64,000 nt of DNA from Taudactylus pleione (taxonomy: Eukaryota > Chordata > Amphibia > Anura > Myobatrachidae). The stretch is taken from assembly GCA_031769625.1 (NCBI GenBank), contig JAUIMM010000213.1, forward strand, positions 4,669,501 through 4,733,500. The letters run 5' to 3'. This document shows positions 1-11,594 of this stretch, one piece after another. The notes below the pieces were generated by a model. The model searched no databases and was not told the DNA's origin. It saw only the letters and a list, made by a program, of their open reading frames with translations. Both the position numbers and the translations under genes were made by a program. Position 1 is the first letter of the stretch. Every line of letters starts with the position of its first letter.

Positions 1-430
1 TCTGCGAGGTATGCAGTTGGGATGCCGACGGTCTAAATGCCAACCATCGGCATCCCGACTGTCTAATCCCGGCAAGGGTCTAATGACAGGCGTCAAAGCC
101 CCGACGCCTGTCATTTTACCTACGCCGGGAGCCCGACATCCAGATCGAAGGACAGCATGGAACGGATAGCTGCTTTTAGGGGCCCCCGGGGGGACTTAGG
201 GCTAGGCACCCCCTGGGAGGATTAGGCTAGGGGAAGGGAGAGTTAGGGTCAGGCACCCCCGGGGGGAGGTTAGGGTTAGGCACCCCCCCGGGAGACTTGT
301 GGTTAGGCTGTGGGGAATGGGGGTTAGGTTTATGCACTTAGAGGGGGGGATATGGTTAGGCACTTGGGGGGGGGGGGGAGCTTAGGGTTAGGCACCCCTA
401 AGTTAGGGTTAGAGAGGTTGGCAATACCTA
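1..430. repeat. telomere-like TTAGG-rich minisatellite, MITE family A copy
   Basis: Imperfect units of gttagggttaggcacccc with G and C runs. The left edge carries cggcatcccgactgtc, which resembles the ends of the same family at 24158, 30366, 38783 and 60344. It is an internal repeat of a transposable family, not a chromosome end. Confidence 0.6.
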
Positions 431-1463
431 CCTGAATTTACGATCGGGATTTTCATCCTTGCTGGGCTGCCGCTGTCATTTTATGCGGCCGGCGGTAAGT
501 CATACCGATTCCGTCTGCACAACCCTGACTCAGCTGTCCCTTGCACTTCGACTAAGATAGATTACATGTAATAGTTGTGCTACTACAAATGATCTATCAT
601 TACATAGGAGACATGAGTTAGACTGTCACCCCCTCCCCGATTTGGGAAAAAGTAAAATAGTCACAAAGTGATGGAAACCGTAAATCTCCAGCTTCCCCAA
701 AATCAGAAGACTGTAGTATAGGGCTGGAGCATGGTGCATTGACACGGCTATGTCAGACTCCACACTGCCCTTATTATTGCTGCAGAACTAGTTCCCAGCT
801 ATATAATAACTGGCTCAGGTCTGTTCCGTCTCCGACACTGATCAAGATGCAGCCTCACGTTTCACTAAAAACCAGTGATATCGCTGAGCCACATCATGAC
901 TACTAGTGATGAGGCAAGGATTCATAGTTGGTTCACAGGCTTCTCATTAGCTTATCCCCCACTGTCAATTTTCAGTGCATGTGCAGTAATTGTGTAAGGC
1001 ACTATGGGTGATTCAGAGGTGTACGCACTGCTGATGTCGTACGTAGCGGATCAAAACTTCGCTATTGCGTATGCTCCCCGGCTGTCCGTACTTAGTCGCA
1101 GTTGCAGTTTCAGGCGCGTGCAGGTAGAAGTATATTGAAAGTGTAGTGGGCGTTCCTGGGCGCTGTCAGGATGGTGTTTTAAAGCATGCATAGAGATGGT
1201 CTGTTTTATGAGCGTGTTATTTGAGTGTCACAGTCGTCTCGGCAAAAGAGGTTGCGTATACAAACGCTTGACTTCTCACATAGGAGCTCATACTCTCACT
1301 GAGAAACTACACCTGCCATAGGGCTGGTGCAAGTGTTGATGGTGCAACCGATGGTGGCGTCTGAGGATGCACCAATCTATATTCCTGCATGTATGGACTC
1401 TTACAGTGGGGTCTCTGTCCTTGCACATTTGGATGCACGGATGTACACAAGGAAAGGACTTGG
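431..1463. other. no gene or recognised repeat seen
   Basis: Probable intron 1 sequence. I see no exon-like or transposon structure here beyond short simple runs. Confidence 0.5.
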
Positions 1464-2350
1464 GGCCTGAATCAGAGTTGGGAATAGTGAGATATCTCTC
1501 TCTCAGCTGATCAGCGTGGTGACACCATGCTGCACTGCAGGTGGGGCAGATTTAAAATGTGCAGAGAGATTTAGATTTGGGAGGGAGGTGTCCAAACTGA
1601 GGGGGTCATTCAGACCCGCTCGCGAGTGCAGGACGCTCGCAAGCGGGTCGATGGTGCCGAATTGCGCATGCGCACGACGGAGGGAGCTCCGTCGTGCGCA
1701 TGCGCGAGACCCAAATAACGACGGCCAAGCCGTCGTTATGGGTCTCGCACCAAAGGGAGCGTGCTGTCGATGGTGAGTGGCAGCACACCCCCTTTGGTGG
1801 GCGTGCCGGGGGCGAGGCTGCCAGACGGAGGCGTTCCCATGGGAACGCCTACCGTCTGAGTCCGGCCCCACTGACATCACCAGTGATGTCAGTGGGAGTG
1901 ATTTTGGCTCTGATAGAGCCAAAATCACTCCAGGGCTTGCGGCAGCAAGACCCTACCGCTGGGTCTCGTCACAAGCCCGATGGTCGCGATGGTCTTGACC
2001 ATCGCGACCATCATCATGGACGCTCGCTATAGCTGTGGGTGGTAACCCACAGCTATGCGAGCGTCCATGAGGCCGCTCCAAGTTGAGGGAGGAGGGCCCT
2101 GATTCAGAGCGAGCGCTCTGGTCAGAGCGTCCGACTCTGAATCAGGCCCTGACATCAAAATTGTAGAGTAATAATAAAGCTGTGCAGTATTTGTGGGCTA
2201 CATGTAAAAGCAGCCAGCATTTACCCCACATGTAAAAAAAAAAATATATATATGTATTTACACCCCTTGCATTGCAACATGGTTTGTCCAGATACACAGT
2301 TAAGTGCTATCTGAATCTCTCTCTCTCTATTCCCAACTCTGAATCAGGCC
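1464..2350. mobile_element. MITE with ggcctgaatcag ends, interrupted by a second MITE
   Basis: The left end ggcctgaatcagagttggg is matched by the inverted right end cccaactctgaatcaggcc. The interior before 1602 and after 2148 aligns with the copy at 54499-54803, for example aaaatgtgcagagagattta and acatggtttgtccag. The 54 kb copy is uninterrupted and therefore shows the ancestral order. Confidence 0.75.
1602..2148. mobile_element. hairpin-chain MITE, copy 1
   Basis: 547 bp made almost entirely of consecutive inverted repeats: 1613-1649, 1664-1705, 1706-1746, 1749-1798, 1822-1859, 1867-1896, 1896-1930, 1933-1978, 1979-2012, 2017-2067 and 2094-2150. Flanks are ctgag (1597-1601) and ctgac (2149-2153). 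The 54 kb relative has a single ctgaa there, supporting a 5-bp target duplication. No coding capacity is seen. Confidence 0.8.
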
Positions 2351-2436
2351 CTATGTGTTGACATTTGCGTAAAGATGCACCTGTGGGCACTTCTGCATCC
2401 ACCTCTAAATCAGACCCTATGGGAACAGTTCAGTTA

Positions 2437-2781
2437 AGCTGGGCCACACACATAGCGATATTTTACCCGATCTGGCAGATTCCGACACATTAGAACAACA
2501 AATGGTGTAAAATTTGGCCAAATCCTGAGTAAAACGCGAGTCCCCACTCATGATCATGATGCGCTGCGCGTCCCTGCTGGTCGCACATCGCATCGTCAGA
2601 TCTGGCAATCTAGGACACGATGCACGGTGAAAGTCTGGATGCAGGAGAGATCGTATGAAGATTGGACCCCAAATCGTGTTCAGATCGTGTGCAGAGCTGC
2701 CGGGGAGAGTTTCAAGGGAAATCGTACACAAATCGTAGACATCGGCTGATCGTGTGCAGATCGCCATGTGTGTGGCCAGCT
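2437..2781. mobile_element. PIF/Harbinger-like MITE
   Basis: 345 bp with imperfect terminal inverted repeats starting agctgggccacacacat and ending in its complement. It is flanked by TTA at 2434-2436 and 2782-2784. A 3-bp TWA duplication is the Harbinger signature. Non-coding. Confidence 0.72.
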
Positions 2782-2784
2782 TTA

Positions 2785-4412
2785 GTCTTGGCCGCAATGT
2801 GCCATTTGGGAATAGCGCATCGCAGCCAGCAACATACCTTTCACCCCATAGAGGTGAGCTGGAAAAGTAGAGATGTTAAGCCTACACAACTTCAACATTG
2901 AACTGTAGGTCTCAAAGCTGGGTCAGAAAAATAAAGGGATTCAAATTTCCAGCAGTAACAACGCTGTTCATTGTTGTATCTTCAGGAGCTTGAGTGGAGT
3001 ACCCACACTGGTACAGGGGAAATCCTTTGAGGCCCCACTGCTTGGTTCACATCTATAGAAACTATAAGATTTGCTTAATGGTTATCTAAGTGTCTGTGGT
3101 GGGCGCTGACCTCATCCCTTAAAAATGGGCCCCAACCACTGAATTCTGCCTGGTGGGCCCTTCATGCATCAGTCCGACACTGTATATAATTGTGTAAGGT
3201 GGGCATTATTACTCTCCGCAAGGAATGCTGTTTGCGGACTGACGTACATTTGATTGCTGTCTTCATATCAGAAATAGGTATGTCCTATTTACTTAGATTA
3301 ATAATGAAACTTTCTAATTGTGAATTTGGTGTATACTACTTCTAATGGTACTGGTGAAAGCATTGTGTTCTTTGTAAAAATGTTTAAATAGAGCGGGTGG
3401 TAAGGTGGCATGTTCAATTGTGGCCACCTTGATCTGATGAAGCTGGTTTATTTTGACATGATTACCTAAATCACTTATTTGTTTTATTGAAATTGTTTAG
3501 TTACATTTTAGTCATATCTATAACAATATAATATAAATATATATATTCAATTAAATAGCATTTTCCATGTGTGGTTAATCAATTTTTTTTCCTGAAGGTG
3601 CGAGGAAAAGTCCACCTAGGGGTGATGACATGCGGGGTTAACCCCGCTAATTGGATTGGAGTAATTAGTGGCTAATTGGATTCCCCCCTATGATTTATAG
3701 ATCAGCTAGCACAAACCATCATCTTTGAATCTATATGAGCATTTTAAATTTGTCCCTCCCTGCAACACAACATGTTTTTGCCAAGGAGTTAAGATGCTGC
3801 CTTCTAGCCGAATTGCCTCAGACCAGGGCTATAAAATACAACATTAGGGTAATGTGCAGTTGTTTGGAGCCGTAAAGCGAATTACAATGGGCAATTGCAT
3901 TCCTTGCCAATAATTTACATACGTAGGTTATTTTGCATCAGTGTCTGCATTAAGACCCAAGCAATTTTCAATTTTTTCATTGGTATACACATTTGTAAAT
4001 GCATTATTAATTCTGCAATATATAATCATTCTTGGTGGTGTGGTTTATGTTATATAATACAAATAACTATCACGTATTTGCTTACTTTTATTTCTACTTG
4101 AAGCCCCTTGTAAAGCCTGAAACATAAAATTACCTCTAAGTAGACCCTGTTAGGTCACCCACCTTTACTGCAAATGAAGATGCGTTGTAGTTTGATTTGC
4201 AGGATAAAGAACATGCTATTGCATTCATTAATTTTTGTACTTTTTAAAAAATGGGTTCATTGAGTAAAGCAAGCAAGTATAGTTGTATGTTTTATAGTTC
4301 TGTTTGGTGTTTTTTTGGCTGCTGATTTCATCACCCAGTCTGACTAGGAAAAATCATTTCTTTAAAATCTTAACTGAAGCCAGTTGGACATTGGATGTAA
4401 ATAAATACTGGT
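2785..4412. other. no gene seen
   Basis: AT-rich probable intron. No repeat ends or exons recognised. Confidence 0.5.
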
Positions 4413-4414
4413 TA

Positions 4415-4713
4415 CTGGTTGAGTATCTCTTATCCGAATGTCGGATTTTATTTTTTCTAGCACAAACTGCGATAGCGACAACTTTTGCTTATTGATGGTT
4501 CAATGCACACAACCTCTTTGTTTCATGTGCAAAATTATTAAAAATATTGTATAAAAATACTTTCAGGCTATGTGTGTAATGTATTTATGAAACATTATGA
4601 ATTTCTTGTTTAGACTTGGGTCCCATCCCCAGATATCTCATTATGTATATTATAATATTCCAAAATCAAAACACGTTTGGTCCCAATCATTTTGGATAAG
4701 GATACTCAACCTG
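4415..4713. mobile_element. Tigger/pogo-like MITE
   Basis: Ends ctggttgagtatc and gatactcaacctg are inverted repeats resembling MER2/Tigger termini. TA flanks both sides (4413-4414, 4714-4715). A partial relative lies at 33098-33314. Confidence 0.65.
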
Positions 4714-5068
4714 TATAGTAAAGGTGCCTACACACTAAGCGATGTGTGTCACACGCCGCTCTGGAGACCCCAGAATCAGACCCCGTCGCTTACCTTTGCG
4801 AGCACTGACCTGCGCTGTCTTCCGGCTCCCGCGCCGTACGCTGCTTCCTCCTCTCTCAGGGCGGTCTCCACTGTTGTCCTCTGGAGGGTCCCGCTGCTGT
4901 GCTGCTTCCACGCCGGCTCCTGCTGATCGCTGGTCCCTGCTGGCTACTTCCAAGAAGCGCTGTCCTCCGGTCCATGGGCACGGCCATCTTCGATTGCCCA
5001 TGTGACTCCACTACCACCAATGAGGAATCTTCTCCTTCTCTCTCAGCCTGTCAGCTCTCAGCGTCCAC

Positions 5069-5075
5069 TATAAAA
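5069..5075 (+). promoter_or_regulatory. LTR TATA box
   Basis: TATAAAA in the 5' LTR, with an identical motif at 10643-10649 in the 3' LTR. Confidence 0.6.
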
Positions 5076-5189
5076 GGATCCCCAATGCTGACACAAGTTG
5101 CCAGTGCAACTAGTTTCTTAGTATACTAAGTGAGCTTTCCCACTGTGCTCCAAAGGTGTTTTCTGCTATCTAGTTCAGTGTTCACCTTA

Positions 5190-5935
5190 CGGCTACCCAG
5201 CCGCTCCACGTAGCTTCCCAGCTACCAGCGTCTCCACACGGCTACCCAGCCGCTCCACGTAGCTTCCCAGCTACCAGCGTCTCCACACGGCTATCCAGCC
5301 GCTCCACGTAGCCACCCAGCTACCAACGTCTACCCACGGCTATCCAGCCGCTCCACGTAGCCACCCAGCTACCAACATCTACCCACGGCTATCCAGCCGC
5401 TCCACGTAGCCACCCAGCTACCAACGTCTACCCACGGCTATCTAGCCGCTCCACATAGCCACCCAGCTACCAACGGCTACCCAGCCGCTCCACGTAGCTT
5501 CCCAGCTACCAGCGTCTCCACACGGCTATCCAGCCGCTCCACGTAGCCACCCAGCTACCAACGTCTACCCACGGCTATCCAGCCGCTCCACGTAGCCACC
5601 CAGCTACCAACGTCTACCCACGGCTATCCAGCCGCTCCACGTAGCCACCCAGCTACCAACGTCTACCCACGGCTATCCAGCCGCTCCACGTAGCCACCCA
5701 GCTACCAACGTCTACCCACGGCTATCCAGCCGCTCCACGTAGCCACCCAGCTACCAACGTCTACCCACGGCTATCCAGCCGCTCCACGTAGCCATCCAGC
5801 TACCAACGTCTACCCACGGCTATCCAGCCGCTCCACGTAGCCATCCAGCTACCAACATCTACCCATGGCTATCCAGCCGCTCCACGTAGCTTCCCAGCTC
5901 CTAACGTCCAATCAAGGCTATCCAGTCGTTCCAAG
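5190..5935 (+). repeat. 49-bp minisatellite inside 5' LTR
   Basis: About 15 units of acggctatccagccgctcca followed by a cgtagccacccagctacc half. The spacing of ctaccaacg at 5702 and 5751 is exactly 49. The 3' LTR has about two fewer units. Confidence 0.9.
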
Positions 5936-6127
5936 TGGCTTCCAAGCTACCACGCTACTTCTGCAATACTCAAACTCTTTATCAGTTCGCTGCACCCTCT
6001 CATGCGGAGGAACTTTATCAAGCCAAGTCTCCTCCAGCGAGCGTCTGCACCAAGTAGTACAGGTACAAGGCTCAGTCCGGGAACACAGCCTCTAAATCCC
6101 GCGATTGTGACAGTTTGCACTGGCCAG

Positions 6128-7072
6128 ATGGACTCGGCAAGTGGTCAAGGATCTGGGGTAGATCCCTCGCAGGATGTACTATCTCATCTGGAAAGACAGG
6201 AGACCTCTCAGGCCCAGTTGATCCAAGATATGTCGTCACGCCTGGACAACATTCAGTCCTCACTGGCTCATCCCGCTCCCGCTGGCTCCCAAGCCGCCTC
6301 TCCTCCTGTGGTGTCACCTGCTCCCCCGGTTCTACCTCCTGCGCGTCTTCAGCTTTCCCCTCCGAGCAAGTTCTATGGCAACCCCAAATTATGCAGGTTT
6401 TTTTTAAACCAATGCGAAATCCAGTTCGAGCTACAATCCGCCAACTTTCCAACAGCCAGAACCAGGGTGGCATATATCATCTCTCTGCTCTCTGGCCAAG
6501 CACTCGACTGGGTCTTGCCCCTTTGGGAGAAGTCGGATCCTCTGCTCTCCAACTACCCTGAATTAATTTCCACATTTCGCAAGATCTTTGATGGACCTGG
6601 AAGAACCACATCCGCTTCAGCTGATATTCTACACCTCCATCAGGGCAGCTGGACCGTCGGCCAATATGTAGTGCAGTTCCAAACTCTGGCCTCAGAACTC
6701 AATTGGAATGAGGATGCCCTCATCGCTGCCTTCTGGAGTGGACATTCAGAAAGACTCAAAGACAACCTAGCTTCCCGTGACCCTCCAACCAATTTGGATG
6801 ATTTAATTTCTCTTTGCAACAAGGTGGATCTTTGTCACAGGGAGCGTGCCTTGGAAAGAGGCAGACTTGATCGTGGAAGGCCACGTCCAGCTTCCCGATT
6901 ACCCTTTCCTCCTATGGGCGAAGAACACATGCAGGTCAACTGCTCTCGTCTATCGGCTGAGGAACGACAGAAAAGGCAGAAACAGAACCTCTGTATGTAC
7001 TGCGGATCTCCTCAACATTTAGTTAAAATCTGTCCCATCCGTCCGATTCATCCGGGAAACGCCTCCTCCTAA
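6128..7072 (+). CDS. LTR retrotransposon Gag
   Basis: 315 codons starting at the ATG 16 nt after the LTR; the frame is also open upstream through the LTR. The structural region is followed near the C-terminus by one CCHC zinc knuckle (CMYC....H....C, around 6995-7036), the family nucleic-acid-binding motif. The ORF is intact here, while pol is broken. It ends TAA at 7070-7072. Related domesticated host genes (PEG10/RTL) descend from this clade, but nothing suggests this copy is domesticated. Confidence 0.85.
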   Translation: MDSASGQGSGVDPSQDVLSHLERQETSQAQLIQDMSSRLDNIQSSLAHPAPAGSQAASPPVVSPAPPVLPPARLQLSPPSKFYGNPKLCRFFLNQCEIQFELQSANFPTARTRVAYIISLLSGQALDWVLPLWEKSDPLLSNYPELISTFRKIFDGPGRTTSASADILHLHQGSWTVGQYVVQFQTLASELNWNEDALIAAFWSGHSERLKDNLASRDPPTNLDDLISLCNKVDLCHRERALERGRLDRGRPRPASRLPFPPMGEEHMQVNCSRLSAEERQKRQKQNLCMYCGSPQHLVKICPIRPIHPGNASS

Positions 7073-10000
7073 CTTATGATAGAGAGGTTAAGTTAGGAGT
7101 TGCCATTGAATCACATAGGAAGTCTGATTCCACCATCCAGGCTCATTTAAAGCTTCCTCAAGGTTCCAAAGCTGTATTAGCTCTTCTGGATTGTGGAGCG
7201 GCAGAGAACTTTGTCACTACGGACTTTGCCCAGAAACATCAAATCCCCATAGAAGCGTTGCCTCGAGTCATCATTTTAACCGCCATCGATGGTAGTCGCA
7301 TTACTAGTGGAACCATCACCCATCGTACAACACCACTTAGACTTACCATTGGGGTGCTCCATTCCGAACAACTGTCCTTCCTAGTGATTCCCAAAGCCTC
7401 TCATTCTTTAGTCCTCGGATAACCCTGGCTACAGAGACATTCACCACAAATTGATTGGACCACCATGCAAATAACCTCCTGGGGTTCCAATTGTTTCAAA
7501 GGCTGCCTTCAGCGGGTAGTACCTGTCCGATCTTCCGTCGTACAGGATTCTACAGACCTGCCCAAAGCTTATGAAGGGTTTTTGGACGTCTTTAGCAAAC
7601 AGAGCGCAGATCTATTACCTCCCCATCGTGATTGGGACTGTCCCATAGATCTGATTCCCGGGAAGAATCCTCCTAGAGGCCCAACCTACCCTCTATCTCT
7701 CCCTGAGACTCAAGCCATGTCAGAGTACATTAAGGAAAACTTAAGTAAAGGCTTCATTCGACCTTCCACGTCTCCAGCCGGGGCTGGATTTTTCTTCGTA
7801 AAAAAGTCTTAATGAAATAACTATTAAGAATCGCTACCCTCTTCCTCTCGTAACAGAGTTATTCGATAGAGTCAAGGGAACCACAGTTTTTGCCAAACTC
7901 TACCTAAGAGGAGCCTATAATTTAATTCGTATCCGTCCAGGCGATGAATGGAAAACAGCCTTCTACACCAGGGATGGGCACTATGAATATCTCGTTATGC
8001 CCTTCGGCCTCTGTAATGCTCTGGCCGTCATCCAGTTCTTCGTCAACGAAATCTTCCCGGATCTTTTGTACAAGTGTGTGGTCGTTTACTTGGACGACAT
8101 TTTGATTTTTTCTCAAGACCTCCAAACTCATTGAGCCCAGGTGAAAGAAGTCCTTCTGAGGTTGTGGTCCAATCAACTTTTTTGCAAATTAGAGAAGTGT
8201 CTGTTTGAAGTGTCAAGTGTACCATTCCTGGGGTACATCATCTCCGGAACAGGCCTTCAAATGGATTCTTCAAAACTACAAGCCATTTTTGATTGGTCTC
8301 TTCCTTCTTCCTTAAAATGCATACAAAGGTTCCTAGGATTTGCCAACTATTATCGCAAGTTTGTGAAAGGCTTTTCGACACTGGTAGCTCCTATTACAGC
8401 CCTCACCCGTAAGGGAGCAGATCCAACTAAATGGCCCGTCGAAGCTACCTCGGCATTCCAACTTCTTAAGCAAGCCTTCATCTCCGCTCCCATCTTAAAG
8501 CAACCGGATTCCACCCGGCCATTTATCCTGGAGGTGGACGCATCCTCCGAAGGTTTCGGTGCTGTGCTCTCCCAGCGGTCTGAAGATGAAAAACTTCATC
8601 CCTGTGGTTTCTTTTCCCGGAAGTTTTCGCCTGCAGAAAAGAACTACACCATCGGAGATCAAGAGTTACTCGCCATGAAACTAGCCCTCGAAGAATGGCG
8701 ATATCTTCTAGAAGGTGCTCATTACCCCATTACCATTTTTACAGACCTCAAGAACCTGCTTTATCTTAAATCTGCAAATTGCTTGAACCCTCGTCAAGCC
8801 CGGTGGGCAATGTTTTTCTCCAGATTTAACTTCAAACTCTGCTATCGCCCCGGCTCACAAAACCTCAAAGCCGACGCACTCTCCCATTCCATGACGAGCG
8901 ACCCTGACCTACCCATGGAACAGCCCCAACCAATCCTCAATTCAGCTTTCTTCACCTCTACCAAATTATCTTCTATACCCCAGGTTGGGAAGACTTTCGT
9001 CGCTCCAGAACTCCACAAGAGGTTACTGCATTGGGCCCATGCTTCCCGGTTCTCTGGTCACTTGGGTATGGATAAAACCCTTGAATTCATCCAGCTGTCC
9101 TATTGGTGGCCTTCGATGAAAAAGGACGTCAGGTCTTATGTGTCGTCATGCATCAAATGTGCCCAACACAAAATACCTCGGCGGGTTCCACACGGTCAAC
9201 TCCAGCCTCTGGCAATTCCATTTAAGCCATGGACTCGCCTCTCTATGGATTTCATCTCTGATCTTCCTCCATCTCGGGGCCACAACACCATTTGGGTTAT
9301 CGTGGATCGCTTTTCTAAAATGGCTCATTTTGTACCTCTTACTGGGCTTCCGTCTGCACCTCTACTCGCCCAGAGTTTTATAAAAGAGATCTTCAAGCTC
9401 CACGGCCTTCATGAAGAGATCATCTCCGACAGGGGAGTACAGTTCGTAGCGAAGTTCTGGAGGTCACTCTGCTCAGCCCTTCAAGTAAAACTCAAATTTT
9501 CTACCGCTTATCATCCCCAGACCAATGGTCAGACCGAAAGGGTCAATCAAGACCTGGAGCAGTTCCTGCGCACTTTTGTCTCCTCCTCCCAAGATGACTG
9601 GATTGAACTTCTTCCTTGGTCCGAATTTGCTCACAATAATCATTATCACACGTCCACCAACTCAACTCCTTTTTTTACAGTTTTTGGTCATCATCCTCGT
9701 GTGCCAGATTTCCTTCTTCTTCCAACATTAGATGTGCCTGCGGCCAAGATGTCTCTTCAACGGTTCCCCAACATCTGGGAAAAGGTTCGTTCCTCTCTGG
9801 CTAAAACCTCAGCCCAGTACAAGAGATTTGCTGACCGCCAAAGACGAGCAGTTCCCAATTTCCAACCTGGGGATATGGTCTGGCTCTCTACCCGAAACCT
9901 AAGACTCTGAGTACCCTCAATGAAATTTGCCCCATGATACATTGGTCCATTCCCAATCGTCAAAGTCTTGAATCCTGTGGCTTACAAGCTAAAACTTCCT

Positions 10001-10310
10001 CCATTTCTTCGCATTCCAAGTTCTTTCCATATTTCTCTTCTAAAACCACTGGTCTTAAACTGATTTCAGAAGGTCCTTCCCAAAGCTTCTAGTGTTCAAA
10101 CACAGCAAGGAGAGGAGTTCGAAGTTGACAGAATCTTAGATTCCCATTGTCGATACAACCGTCTTCAATACCTCATCGACTGGAAAAATTATGGTCCGGA
10201 AGAACGAATCTGGATAAATGCCTCCGATGTCCATGCGCCCCGTCTGGTCCAAGCGTTCCATATGAAATTTCCTCATAAACCAAGGAAGTGTCCGGTAGCC
10301 ACTCATGAAG
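7027..10310 (+). pseudogene. LTR retrotransposon Pol, inactivated
   Basis: The remains are in order. Protease has Asp-Cys-Gly at 7189-7197 where Asp-Ser/Thr-Gly is usual. Reverse transcriptase has YLDD at 8087-8098, followed by RNase H. Integrase has a His-His-Cys-Cys zinc region around 9010-9165 and catalytic D, D, E near 9245, 9430 and 9537. A chromodomain lies at about 10110-10270. Lesions visible: stop TAA at 7420-7422, a frame break near 7806-7811, stop TGA at 8132-8134, stop TGA at 9908-9910, and a further frame change before the chromodomain. The longest intact stretch is 8141-9910. Confidence 0.9.
7054..7060 (+). promoter_or_regulatory. -1 ribosomal frameshift slippery site GGGAAAC
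   Basis: In the gag frame it reads G GGA AAC, the canonical X XXY YYZ arrangement, ten bases before the gag stop. The protease frame is -1 relative to gag and opens from 7027. The same heptamer is used in the related mammalian gene PEG10. Confidence 0.75.
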
Positions 10311-10317
10311 AAGGGGG
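10307..10317 (+). promoter_or_regulatory. polypurine tract
   Basis: gaagaaggggg lies three bases before the 3' LTR, where plus-strand synthesis is primed in this class. Confidence 0.75.
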
Positions 10318-10320
10318 TAC

Positions 10321-11594
10321 TGTCACACGCTGCTCTGGAGACCCCAGAATCAGACCCCGTCGCTTACCTTTGCTGGCGCTGACCCGCGCTGTCTTCCAGC
10401 TCCCGCGCCGTTCGCTGCTTCCTCCTCTCTCAGGGCGGTCTCCGCTGTTGTCCTCTGGAGGGTCCTGCTGCTGTGCTGCTTCCACGCCGGCTCCTGCTGA
10501 TCGCTGGTCCCCGCTGGCTACTTCCAAGAAGCGCTGTCTTCCGGTCCATGGGCGCGGCCATCTTGGATTGCCCATGTGACTCCACTACCACCAATGAGGA
10601 ATCTTCTCCTTCTCTCTCAGCCTGTCAGCTCTCAGCGTCCACTATAAAAGGATCCCCAATGCTGACACAAGTTGCCAGTGCAACTAGTTTCTTAGTATAC
10701 TAAGTGAGCCTTCCCACTGTGCTCCAAAGGTGTTTTCTGCTATCTAGTCAGTGTTCACCTTACGGCTACCCAGCCGCTCCACGTAGCTTCCTAGCTACCA
10801 ACGTCTCCACACGGCTACCCAGCCGCTCCACGTAGCTTCCCAGCTACCAGCGTCTCCACACGGCTATCCAGCCGGTCCACGTAGCCACCCAGCTACCAAC
10901 GTCTCCACACGGCTATCCAGCCACTCCACGTAGCCACCCAGCTACCAACGTCTCCACACGGCTATCCAGCCGCTCCACGTAGCCACCCAGCTACCAACGT
11001 CTCCCCACGGCTATCCAGCCGCTCCATGTAGCCACCCAGCTACCGTCTACCCACGGCTATCCAGCCGCTCCACATAGCCACCCAACTACCAACGTCTTCA
11101 CACGGCTAACCAGCCGCTCCACGTAGCCACCCAGCTACCAACGTCTACCCACGGCTATCCAGCCACTCCACGTAGCCACCCAGCTACCAACATCTACCCA
11201 CGGCTATCCAGCCGCTCCACGTAGCCACCCAGCTACCAACATCTTCACATGGCTATCCAGCCGCTCCACATAGCCACCCAACTACCAACGTCTTCACACG
11301 GTTATCCAGCCGCTCCACGTAGCCACCCAGCTACCAACGTCTACCCACGGCTATCCAGCCGCTCCATGTAGCTTCCCAGCTCCTAAAGTCCACTCAAGGC
11401 TATCTAGTCGTTCCAAGTGGCTTCCAAGCTACCACGCTACTTCTGCAATACTCAAACTCTTTATCAGTTCGCTGCACCCTTTCATGTGGAGGAACTTTAT
11501 CAAGCCAAGTCTCCTCCAGCGAGCGTCTGTGCCAAGTAGTACAGGTCCAAGGCCCAGTCCGGGAACACAGCCTCTAAATCCTGCAATTGTGACA
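10321..11594 (+). repeat. 3' LTR
   Basis: 1274 bp, same ends and TATA box as the 5' LTR, with a shorter 49-bp repeat array (about 10760-11390). Confidence 0.92.

Larger units (their letters stand above)
4747..6112 (+). repeat. 5' LTR
   Basis: 1366 bp from tgtcacacgc to attgtgaca. It contains a TATA-like box at 5069-5075 and a 49-bp tandem repeat. It is about 92 bp longer than the 3' LTR, close to two repeat units. Confidence 0.92.
4747..11594 (+). mobile_element. chromodomain Ty3/Gypsy LTR retrotransposon (Sushi-like), decayed
   Basis: 6.85 kb element in the order LTR, gag, protease, reverse transcriptase, RNase H, integrase, chromodomain, LTR. Exact 5-bp target duplications ATGTG lie at 4742-4746 and 11595-11599. 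The LTRs run TG...CA. I hand-counted about a dozen substitutions in the first ~430 bp of the two LTRs, roughly 3%, so the copy is moderately old. Pol carries several stops and a frame break and is non-functional. Orientation is the same as HOOK3. Confidence 0.92.

Noticed and set aside
1..430. possible chromosome end (TTAGGG-like)
   Set aside because: Repeats are degenerate, interspersed with GC runs, and the same family occurs inside HOOK3 introns.
5190..5935. CRISPR-like regular repeats
   Set aside because: Direct 49-bp tandem units without spacers inside an LTR of a vertebrate retroelement.
6113..6130. primer-binding site of the LTR element
   Set aside because: tggccagatgg follows the LTR at a short distance, but I could not match it to a specific tRNA 3' end, so no call is made.
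6128..7072. domesticated gag gene
   Set aside because: It is an intact frame, but within a full LTR element of about 3% LTR divergence. No evidence of selection or separate expression.
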